From positions 54,972 to 118,971 of the forward strand of contig NZ_JAAZUI010000010.1 of NCBI RefSeq assembly GCF_012524075.1: 64,000 bases of DNA. The letters are read 5' to 3'. Under the pieces are notes generated by a model. The model was given only the letters and a program-made list of their open reading frames with translations, searched no databases and was not told where the DNA came from. Positions 57,535-64,000 of this stretch are shown piece by piece (within the stretch, counting starts at the first letter, position 1; every line of letters begins with the position of its first letter). A program made the translations under genes and the position numbers. The stretch is from Lutibacter sp. B1 (GTDB lineage: Bacteria; Bacteroidota; Bacteroidia; Flavobacteriales; Flavobacteriaceae).

Positions 57535-58935
57535 ATGAATAAGATAAATGTTGGTGTATTACTTTCCCTCTTTTTATTTTTATTATTTTCAAGTTGTGGA
57601 GCATATTTTAATCAACCATTAAAAATTAGTAGAGCAAGGTTAGGTGAAAATACCAGTAGTAATAACGAAATTCTGAAAGGTGTATTACCAATAACACCTA
57701 CAATTGTTGGTGTTTATAAATTTAGAGATCAAACCGGGCAGTATAAATTAGTGGAAAATGGTACAAGTTGGAGTACTGCAATAACTCAAGGAGGTACCTC
57801 AATATTATTAAAATCCCTTGAAGATTCTAAGTGGTTTACACCAATAGAAAGGGAAAATGTTAGTAATTTATTAAATGAAAGACAAATAATTAGATCTACA
57901 AGGCAAGAGTACACAAAAAATAATGATAGTGATCAGGTAACCTCAATACCGCCTTTATTATTTGCAGGTGTTCTTTTAGAAGGAGGAGTTGTTTCTTACG
58001 ATTCAAATATTATTACAGGAGGCTCTGGAGCTAGGTATTTTGGAGCAGGTGGTTCTGTAGAATATAGAGAGGATAGAATTACTATATATCTAAGAGCTGT
58101 TTCTACTTCTAACGGACAAATACTTAAAACAGTTTATACTTCAAAAACAATTCTTTCACAAGGTATTTCAGCAAACTTATTTAGATATGTATCTTTAAAA
58201 CGATTGCTTGAAGTTGAAACAGGAGTTACAAGAAATGAACCAACACAATTAGCTGTTAAAGAAGCTATAGATAAGGCAGTTGAAACATTAATTGTTGAAG
58301 GCATAATTGATGGTTTATGGAAACCTCAAGGTGGACAGCCTGTAGTTGATGCTATAAAAGAAAGATATGAAAAGGAAAATGAGGAGGCTGAATCAACAGT
58401 TTTACTGGATAGAAAATTAGAAGATAGAAGAGGAAAAACAGCAATTAGTATTTCTGGAGGTTCTGCTTTTATAGCTGGAGATTATTCTGATCCTAATGGA
58501 AAAATAAGTAGTAGTGCTGCGTATAAATTTTATTTTAATCAACCAACTTTAAATTTAAATGTTGGATTAGGATATTTTCAATTGGAAAATGAAAGAGTAT
58601 TTAAAGAAGATTTTATGTCTTTTGATATAAATTTAGAATATGATATGTTACCTTATGATGATTTGTCCCCTTTTATTTACGGCGGTTTAGGAACAGTATC
58701 AGACTTAGATATAAAAAATCCATTTTTTAAATTTCAATATGGTTTAGGACTTGAATATTTACCGGTAAATAATGTTGGAATTAAAATTTTTGGTGAACAA
58801 AATTTATTAGTTAGTGATAAATTAGATGGTTTTGAAAATGGGAAAAGAGATGATTATTTTTGGAGAGTAGGGGTTGGACTAAATTTTTATTTTGGGAAAC
58901 CTTATAAGAGAGTAAAGTCAGTAATGTTCGAATAA
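57535..58935 (+). CDS. csgG: CsgG curli secretion channel with C-terminal barrel-like extension
   Basis: 466-residue outer-membrane lipoprotein (lipobox FSSCGAY, Cys 21). Residues about 22-285 match CsgG: VGVYKFRDQTGQYKLVENGT, ILLKSLEDSKWFTPIERENV, SNLLNERQIIRSTRQEY, RITIYLRAVSTSNGQILKTV. E. coli CsgG ends near 277 residues, but here about 175 residues more follow (AISISGGSAFIAGDYSD, SPFIYGGLGTVSDLDIKNPF, DDYFWRVGVGLNFYFGKPYK), which read like alternating strands of an outer-membrane beta-barrel or OmpA-like domain. That extension is unusual relative to the enterobacterial model. Confidence 0.92.
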   Translation: MNKINVGVLLSLFLFLLFSSCGAYFNQPLKISRARLGENTSSNNEILKGVLPITPTIVGVYKFRDQTGQYKLVENGTSWSTAITQGGTSILLKSLEDSKWFTPIERENVSNLLNERQIIRSTRQEYTKNNDSDQVTSIPPLLFAGVLLEGGVVSYDSNIITGGSGARYFGAGGSVEYREDRITIYLRAVSTSNGQILKTVYTSKTILSQGISANLFRYVSLKRLLEVETGVTRNEPTQLAVKEAIDKAVETLIVEGIIDGLWKPQGGQPVVDAIKERYEKENEEAESTVLLDRKLEDRRGKTAISISGGSAFIAGDYSDPNGKISSSAAYKFYFNQPTLNLNVGLGYFQLENERVFKEDFMSFDINLEYDMLPYDDLSPFIYGGLGTVSDLDIKNPFFKFQYGLGLEYLPVNNVGIKIFGEQNLLVSDKLDGFENGKRDDYFWRVGVGLNFYFGKPYKRVKSVMFE

Positions 58936-58949
58936 TTAAAAAAATAAAA

Positions 58950-60455
58950 ATGAAAAAAACATTTAAAATATTAATTATAGTCGCTTTTAGTTTAATTATA
59001 AGTTGCGGTGAAGATACTGTCGATTATGTAGGTTTAGGAACTGTTACAGGTAGAGTTGTAATGGCAAAAAGTTTCGAACCAATTGCAAATGCAAAAGTAT
59101 CTCTGAGCCCTTCGAACAATACTGTATTCTCAGATGCAGACGGTTATTTTATTATGGAAAATGTTGAAGAAGGTGAGTATTCAGTCAGCGCTACAAAAGA
59201 AGGTTATCTAACTACTTTCGAAGCAGCAACAGTAACTGCAAATTTAGAAATAAATGTAATTTTTGAGATGGAGATTGAAACAGCTTTAAATAGACCTCCT
59301 ACTACTCCTAATTTAGTTACACCAACCGATGGAATTGAGGAGCAAGAAATTTCTGTAGAGTTAATATGGGAATCGACTGACCCTGAAGAAGATCCAATTA
59401 CATATAGAATAGAAATAAAAAACGATTACAATAACGAAATTATTGAGGTTCAAGATTTAACAGACACTACATATGTAGTATCTGATTTAAGATATGGAAC
59501 CAAATATTTTTGGCAAGTTGCAGCTAATGATGATATCAATCCGGAAGTATTAAGTACAGTTAGTACTTTTAAAACTAAAGTTAATCCTGAAAACAGATAT
59601 TTTTATGTTAAAAAAGCTGATAATAATAACAATATAATTTATTCTTCAGGATATAATGAGGATGATGATACCCAAGAAAATGAAATACAATTAACAACCG
59701 AAGATCAAAATAGTTGGAGACCTAGAAAAAACCAAGCATCTAATTTGATAGCCTTTTTAAGAACAGCAAATAATGAAACTCATTTATTTACGATGAATCA
59801 AGATGGTTCAAATGCTTCTCAGGTTACGTCAGCGGTATCTGTTACAGGATATAATTTAAATGAAATTGATTATGCTTGGGCTTCAAATGGAGATAGACTA
59901 ATATATTCACATTATGATAAACTATATTTGATCAATAAAGATGGTAGCGGACTTAGAAAAATTTATCAGACATCTGATGGAAGTTTTATTACTGAATGCG
60001 ATTGGAGTAATGATGAAAGTTTAATTGCGCTTAAAACAAACGATATTACAGGTTATAATGTTTCCATATTTACTATAGATATTTCAGGAAATATAATAGA
60101 TACAGTTTTATCAGGTATAAATGGTGCTGCTGGTGGACTCAATATTTCTATTAACAATAAACTATTATTATATACCTATGATATCTCCGAATATCAGAAT
60201 TCAAATAATAGACAATTAGATACTCATATTTTTGTTTATGATTTTGCAGCAGCGTCTGTTACAGATATATCAACAGGGAAAGATGATGGAACAAATGATT
60301 TAGATCCAAGGTTTTCACCAAATGAAGCAGATGTTATTTTTGTAAATACATCAAATGATGGTATATCTACTAAATCAATTTATAAAATGGGAGTAGGGGA
60401 TAATAATGATAGAACTTTACTGTTTACAAGCGCTGTAATGCCCGACTGGGAATAA
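58950..60455 (+). CDS. Curli-operon lipoprotein: CarboxypepD_reg, FnIII-like and beta-propeller-like parts
   Basis: 501 residues, lipobox LIISCGED (Cys 19). Residues about 30-108 resemble a carboxypeptidase-regulatory-like domain (GTVTGRVVMAKSFEPIANAK, DADGYFIMENVEEGEYSVSA). Residues 118-212 are fibronectin III-like (RPPTTPNLVTPTDG, YRIEIKNDYNNEIIEVQDLT, YGTKYFWQVAANDD). The remainder has TolB/WD40-like repeats (NETHLFTMNQDGSNASQVTS, DKLYLINKDGSGLRKIYQTS, VFYDFAAASV-like IFVYDFAAASVTDISTGKDD). It starts 14 bases after csgG and ends the operon. It has no enterobacterial counterpart; a role in anchoring or displaying curli is inference. Confidence 0.85.
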   Translation: MKKTFKILIIVAFSLIISCGEDTVDYVGLGTVTGRVVMAKSFEPIANAKVSLSPSNNTVFSDADGYFIMENVEEGEYSVSATKEGYLTTFEAATVTANLEINVIFEMEIETALNRPPTTPNLVTPTDGIEEQEISVELIWESTDPEEDPITYRIEIKNDYNNEIIEVQDLTDTTYVVSDLRYGTKYFWQVAANDDINPEVLSTVSTFKTKVNPENRYFYVKKADNNNNIIYSSGYNEDDDTQENEIQLTTEDQNSWRPRKNQASNLIAFLRTANNETHLFTMNQDGSNASQVTSAVSVTGYNLNEIDYAWASNGDRLIYSHYDKLYLINKDGSGLRKIYQTSDGSFITECDWSNDESLIALKTNDITGYNVSIFTIDISGNIIDTVLSGINGAAGGLNISINNKLLLYTYDISEYQNSNNRQLDTHIFVYDFAAASVTDISTGKDDGTNDLDPRFSPNEADVIFVNTSNDGISTKSIYKMGVGDNNDRTLLFTSAVMPDWE

Positions 60456-60480
60456 GATATTTATAAAATATAATGATTGT

Positions 60481-60520
60481 AAATTAGAGTAATAATTTTT
60501 TATTGCTCTAATTTATTTTT
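60481..60520. terminator. Terminator of the curli operon
   Basis: AAATTAGAG (60481-60489) / CTCTAATTT (60506-60514), with further A/T pairing inside and T-rich sequence after. It overlaps the end of the convergent membrane protein gene. Confidence 0.7.
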
Positions 60521-61366
60521 AGGAATATTCTTTAAAAAATAATTATAAGTTAGAGTTAAAAAAAGTACAAATACTGCTGAAATAATACCCATTATAACAT
60601 CATAGTAAGGTTTTGTTGATAAAGCAATCCTAATAAAAATTGTTGCCACTACAAAGGCAGAATATCTAAATATTTTATAGTAGTTTAAGGTATAACGTAA
60701 AGCAATAAGTACAATAGTGATGTCACTAAAAATTAATATAGTATAAAAAGTATGGAAAGAATGTAAGTAATTTCCTGTAGAGATTAACTCTTCTAAATCA
60801 TAAATTCCAATTATTATAAATGCAATAAATAAAAATAGCGCTAATAATTTTTTTGATTGAATGAACTTTTTGTTATCATCTTCAATATTTGTTAAGGGAG
60901 TATGTAATTGTAATTTATAAGAAAATCCCATCAAAACAAAAATTGTTAAAGCACCAAAAGCATAAAAAAGCATATTTATTATAGGAGCAGAATTTAAATC
61001 CCAAGAAAAATCGGTAATATGACTAAATTCTTTAAAAGCGGCTCTAATAAAAATTAATGATAATAATTCTAATTGTTTCCCTACAGATTTTGAAACCGAT
61101 TTAGGTAAAACAAAAATTAACGATAGTAATTCTATAATTAATAAAAGCGTAAAAGATATTTCAATTGCAAAAAAAGGATTCGAAAAATATTCATCCCAAG
61201 ATCCCATTGAAATTAAATTACTTCTATCTAAATAACTTACAATAATTGAAGCTACAAAAATTACAACTAATGATATGCTAACAATTTTATTTGTAATACT
61301 ATTTTCCCAAATAGATTTCAACTTATTAAATATATTTTCAGAAAAATTTAATATAAAAGCATCCAT
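60500..61366 (-). CDS. Uncharacterised multi-span membrane protein
   Basis: 288 residues with about seven membrane spans. A segment near residues 66-110 (FFAIEISFTLLLIIELLSLI, FVLPKSVSKSVGKQLELLSL) resembles the voltage-sensor part of ion channels, but no pore motif is seen. I do not recognise a family. It is convergent to the curli operon and divergent from purM. Confidence 0.7.
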   Translation of the reverse strand: MDAFILNFSENIFNKLKSIWENSITNKIVSISLVVIFVASIIVSYLDRSNLISMGSWDEYFSNPFFAIEISFTLLLIIELLSLIFVLPKSVSKSVGKQLELLSLIFIRAAFKEFSHITDFSWDLNSAPIINMLFYAFGALTIFVLMGFSYKLQLHTPLTNIEDDNKKFIQSKKLLALFLFIAFIIIGIYDLEELISTGNYLHSFHTFYTILIFSDITIVLIALRYTLNYYKIFRYSAFVVATIFIRIALSTKPYYDVIMGIISAVFVLFLTLTYNYFLKNIPKNKLEQ

Positions 61367-61436
61367 TTTAGAAAAATTAAATTCACTTAAAATTACAGTA
61401 AAATATTAAAAATATAGAATTGAAGTTAAAAAAAAC

Positions 61437-61444
61437 TACTTTTG
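61437..61444 (+). promoter_or_regulatory. -7 promoter box of purM
   Basis: TACTTTTG matches TAnnTTTG, 26 bases before ATG 61471. The longer frame from TTG 61420 would start upstream of this box. Confidence 0.55.
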
Positions 61445-61470
61445 CAAAAACAAACTATTCAAAATACACT

Positions 61471-62652
61471 ATGAGTTCTGAGGTAAGTAAACGATACAAT
61501 ATGCGTGGAGTTTCGGCATCAAAAGAAGATGTACACAATGCTATTAAAAATGTAGATAAAGGGCTTTTTCCAAAAGCATTTTGCAAAATAGTTCCTGATT
61601 ATTTAACAAATGATGATGACTATTGTTTGATAATGCACGCTGATGGAGCCGGAACAAAATCTTCTTTGGCTTATATGTATTGGAAAGAAACAGGAGATAT
61701 TTCTGTTTGGAAAGGTATTGCTCAAGATGCTCTTATAATGAATATTGATGATTTGTTGTGTGTTGGTGCAACAGACAATATTTTGTTGTCATCAACAATA
61801 GGAAGAAATAAAAATGTAATTCCCGGAGAAGTTATTTCGGCAATAATCAATGGAACAGAAGAGTTGATAGCAGATTTAAAAACTTTTGGAGTAAAAATTC
61901 ATTCAACAGGAGGAGAAACAGCTGATGTTGGAGATTTGGTTAGAACTATTATTGTAGATTCTACGGTTACAGCTCGTATGAAGCGTAAAAACGTAATAGA
62001 CAATGCAAATATAAAAGACGGAGATGTGATTGTTGGTTTGGCTTCCTTTGGACAAGCATCTTATGAAACAGCATATAATGGAGGTATGGGCTCTAACGGA
62101 TTAACCTCTGCGCGTCACGACGTGTTTCACAACTATTTAGCAAAAAAATATCCTGAAAGTTTTGATGCAGCGGTACCTAATGAATTAGTGTATTCAGGAA
62201 ATATAAAATTAACCGATACTGTTAAAAATTCTCCTATCAATGCTGGTAAATTAGTTTTATCACCAACAAGAACCTATGCGCCAATTATTAAAAATATTTT
62301 AGAAAAATATACTTCAAAGGAAATTCACGGAATGGTTCATTGTAGTGGAGGTGCACAAACTAAAATTCTACATTTTATTGATAATTTACATATTATAAAA
62401 GATAATATGTTCCAAGTTCCACCATTATTTAAATTAATACAAGAACAAAGTAAAACAGACTGGAAAGAGATGTATCAGGTTTTTAATTGTGGACACAGAA
62501 TGGAGTTATATGTGCCTCCAAAAATAGCTGATGAAATTATCAATATTTCTAAAAGTTTTAATGTAGATGCACAAATTATAGGTAGGGTAGAAGCTTCTGA
62601 ATCAAAAAAACTTACAATTAAAAGCGAATTTGGAGAATTTGTTTATATATAA
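61471..62652 (+). CDS. purM: Phosphoribosylformylglycinamidine cyclo-ligase (AIR synthetase)
   Basis: Purine biosynthesis step forming aminoimidazole ribonucleotide, with ATP. From ATG 61471 (MSSEVSKRYNMRGVSASKED) it has 393 residues, longer than the roughly 345 of E. coli PurM, as expected for Bacteroidota. Motifs: CLIMHADGAGTKSSLAYMYW, ALIMNIDDLLCVGATDNILL, IHSTGGETADVGDLVRTIIV and the C-terminal VHCSGGAQTKILHFIDNLHI. The ATG was chosen because the upstream TTG precedes the promoter box. Confidence 0.93.
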   Translation: MSSEVSKRYNMRGVSASKEDVHNAIKNVDKGLFPKAFCKIVPDYLTNDDDYCLIMHADGAGTKSSLAYMYWKETGDISVWKGIAQDALIMNIDDLLCVGATDNILLSSTIGRNKNVIPGEVISAIINGTEELIADLKTFGVKIHSTGGETADVGDLVRTIIVDSTVTARMKRKNVIDNANIKDGDVIVGLASFGQASYETAYNGGMGSNGLTSARHDVFHNYLAKKYPESFDAAVPNELVYSGNIKLTDTVKNSPINAGKLVLSPTRTYAPIIKNILEKYTSKEIHGMVHCSGGAQTKILHFIDNLHIIKDNMFQVPPLFKLIQEQSKTDWKEMYQVFNCGHRMELYVPPKIADEIINISKSFNVDAQIIGRVEASESKKLTIKSEFGEFVYI

Positions 62653-62671
62653 TAAATCCGTTTAAAATTTG

Positions 62672-62679
62672 TAAATTTG
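62672..62679 (+). promoter_or_regulatory. -7 promoter box of prfA
   Basis: TAAATTTG matches TAnnTTTG, 21 bases before the prfA start. Confidence 0.55.
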
Positions 62680-62700
62680 CAATCCAATTAAAAGAGATAA

Positions 62701-63777
62701 ATGTTAGATAAATTAAGAATAGTAAAACAACGTTATGATGAGGTTTCTGATTTAATTATCCAGCCGGATATTATTTCAGACCAAAAACGTTATATCCAAA
62801 TAAATAAAGAGTATAAAGATTTGGGAGCAGTAATGAAAGTTGCTGACGAATACGAAATGTTGTTGAATAATATTGAAGAAGCCAAAGAAATAATTGCCGA
62901 TGGAAGTGATGAGGAGATGACCGAAATGGCAAAAATAGAATTGGAAGATGCAACAAATCGTTTACCACAGTTGGAAGAGGAAATAAAGTTTATGTTAATT
63001 CCTAAAGATCCGGAAGATGCTAAAAATGTGATGGTTGAAATTAGAGCCGGTACAGGAGGTGACGAAGCTAGTATTTTTGCAGGAGATTTATATAGAATGT
63101 ATACAAAATTTTGTGCTGATAAAGGATGGAAAACGAGTGTTGTTGATTTAAGTGAAGGAACTTCTGGGGGATTTAAAGAAATTATTTTTAGTGTTGAAGG
63201 TGAAGATGTTTATGGAGATTTAAAGTTTGAAGCCGGTGTACATCGTGTTCAACGTGTTCCACAAACCGAAACTCAAGGTCGTGTGCACACTTCAGCCGCT
63301 ACTGTAATGGTATTACCTGAAGCAGAAGAGTTTGATGTTCAGATTGATATGAAAGATGTAAGAATTGACTATTTCTGTTCATCAGGACCTGGAGGACAAT
63401 CTGTAAACACAACATACTCAGCAGTTCGTTTAACGCATATTCCTACCGGATTAGTTGCTCAGTGTCAAGATCAAAAATCTCAACATAAAAATAAAGATAA
63501 GGCAATGCAAGTTTTGCGGTCAAGGTTGTATGAATTAGAGTTAGCCAAAAAACAAGAAGCCGATGCAGCAAAACGTAAAAGTATGGTTAGTTCTGGAGAC
63601 AGATCTGCAAAAATTAGAACATATAACTATCCTCAAGGTCGTGTAACAGAACATAGAATTGGTTTAACGTTATATGATTTACAAAATGTAATTAATGGTG
63701 ATCTTCATAAAATAATTGAAGAATTAAAACTTGCTGAGAATACTGAGAAGTTAAAAGAGTTAGGAGAAGTTTTATAA
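62701..63777 (+). CDS. prfA: Peptide chain release factor 1
   Basis: Ends translation at UAA and UAG. The 358-residue product has the coiled N-terminal domain, the stop-codon reading motif in [15 protein letters not shown] (PxT type, which marks RF1 rather than RF2) and the catalytic GGQ in [12 protein letters not shown]. The C-terminus shows [20 protein letters not shown]. Full length. The insertion sequence begins just downstream. Confidence 0.96.
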   Translation: MLDKLRIVKQRYDEVSDLIIQPDIISDQKRYIQINKEYKDLGAVMKVADEYEMLLNNIEEAKEIIADGSDEEMTEMAKIELEDATNRLPQLEEEIKFMLIPKDPEDAKNVMVEIRAGTGGDEASIFAGDLYRMYTKFCADKGWKTSVVDLSEGTSGGFKEIIFSVEGEDVYGDLKFEAGVHRVQRVPQTETQGRVHTSAATVMVLPEAEEFDVQIDMKDVRIDYFCSSGPGGQSVNTTYSAVRLTHIPTGLVAQCQDQKSQHKNKDKAMQVLRSRLYELELAKKQEADAAKRKSMVSSGDRSAKIRTYNYPQGRVTEHRIGLTLYDLQNVINGDLHKIIEELKLAENTEKLKELGEVL

Positions 63778-63822
63778 AAACAATAAAATATGAGCACTAT
63801 CTCATAAACTGTGTAAATAAAA

Positions 63823-63848
63823 ATATCGAGGGTTGCAACCCCCGATAT
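63823..63848. terminator. Hairpin with T run at the IS left end
   Basis: ATATCG (63823-63828) / CGATAT (63843-63848) with inner GGGTTGCAACCC and one mismatch, followed by seven T. It may end prfA transcription and shield the transposase gene from outside promoters. Confidence 0.7.
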
Positions 63849-63880
63849 TTTTTTGTTTAATTTTAAACTTTTCTACAGTC

Positions 63881-64000
63881 ATGAAGAAAGAAGATTTATT
63901 AAGTAATGATTTTCTGAAGCAGTTTACATCGGGCGAAGAGCTCAATGATTTTCTAAAACAGATTCAGAAACGTGGTATTGAAAAGATGCTTGAAGGCGAG
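63881..64000 (+). CDS. IS256-family transposase (5' fragment)
   Basis: 40 codons to the window edge: MKKEDLLSNDFLKQFTSGEE then LNDFLKQIQKRGIEKMLEGE. The LLS-DFLKQF-TGEEL-FL-LQKRGIEKMLEGE pattern is the N-terminus of IS256-family (mutator-like) DDE transposases. The catalytic region lies outside the window. Confidence 0.85.
   Translation, partial: MKKEDLLSNDFLKQFTSGEELNDFLKQIQKRGIEKMLEGE

Larger units (their letters stand above)
63792..64000 (+). mobile_element. Left end of an IS256-family insertion sequence (runs off the window)
   Basis: After prfA comes a probable terminal inverted repeat region (ACTATCTCATAAACTGTGTA begins near 63795), then the hairpin at 63823-63848 and the transposase gene from 63881. 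The exact left boundary and the target duplication cannot be set without the right end. Confidence 0.65.

Overview
The window reads as chromosomal DNA of a marine-type flavobacterium (Bacteroidota, Flavobacteriaceae-like). It is AT-rich, has a SusC/SusD pair, and many genes are preceded by the phylum-specific promoter -7 box TAnnTTTG with little sign of Shine-Dalgarno sequences. Typical family-level genes are the fused cytochrome c synthetase CcsBA, the fused mutase IcmF, a long urocanate hydratase, and type II and type III glutamine synthetases side by side. No taxon name is assigned.

Layout. 1-1422 is the 5' part of gyrB (minus strand). 1759-5045 holds guaA and a LysM lipid-envelope type protein. 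5096-8787 (minus) holds a small TPR membrane protein and ccsBA. 9011-11041 holds a short candidate leader ORF, tryptophanase and an Rrf2 regulator. 11056-20170 is a mixed housekeeping stretch (CocE-type hydrolase lipoprotein, double FKBP lipoprotein, asnB, recQ, a VTT membrane protein, an Lrp regulator). 20675-21331 (minus) is a compact two-gene unit: a 32-residue peptide with 11 cysteines followed by an ECF sigma factor with a cysteine-bearing tail. 21401-24844 is icmF; purU, hutU and several lipoproteins follow. 32164-38904 pairs a LytS/LytTR two-component system with a divergent susC-susD operon. 39160-43122 holds pyrF, a DppB-like permease, tpiA, prmA and clpS. 43176-46698 (minus) is a three-subunit biotin carboxylase complex with the propionyl-CoA type residue, which fits with icmF and hutU as acyl-CoA and amino-acid catabolism. 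47365-47438 is tRNA-Arg(ACG). 47691-49596 is a BlaI/M56 regulatory pair with a visible palindromic operator. 50746-54185 is the divergent GSII/GSIII pair.

54530-60455 is a curli-type functional amyloid operon: a long CsgA-like curlin, a CsgB-like minor curlin, CsgE, CsgF, CsgG and a sixth gene encoding a lipoprotein with a carboxypeptidase-like, a fibronectin III-like and a beta-propeller-like part. Three features depart from the enterobacterial system: CsgE carries an N-terminal domain that looks like CsgH, CsgG carries a C-terminal beta-barrel-like extension, and the sixth gene has no enterobacterial counterpart. Five CCCC-containing sites crowd the upstream region. This operon and the Cys-rich peptide/sigma pair are the best candidates for incompletely described systems. 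The window ends with purM, prfA and the left end of an IS256-family insertion sequence.

All assignments come from reading protein and DNA motifs by eye; no database search was run. Where a translated frame began at a TTG inside or before a promoter box, the start was moved to the downstream ATG and this is stated.
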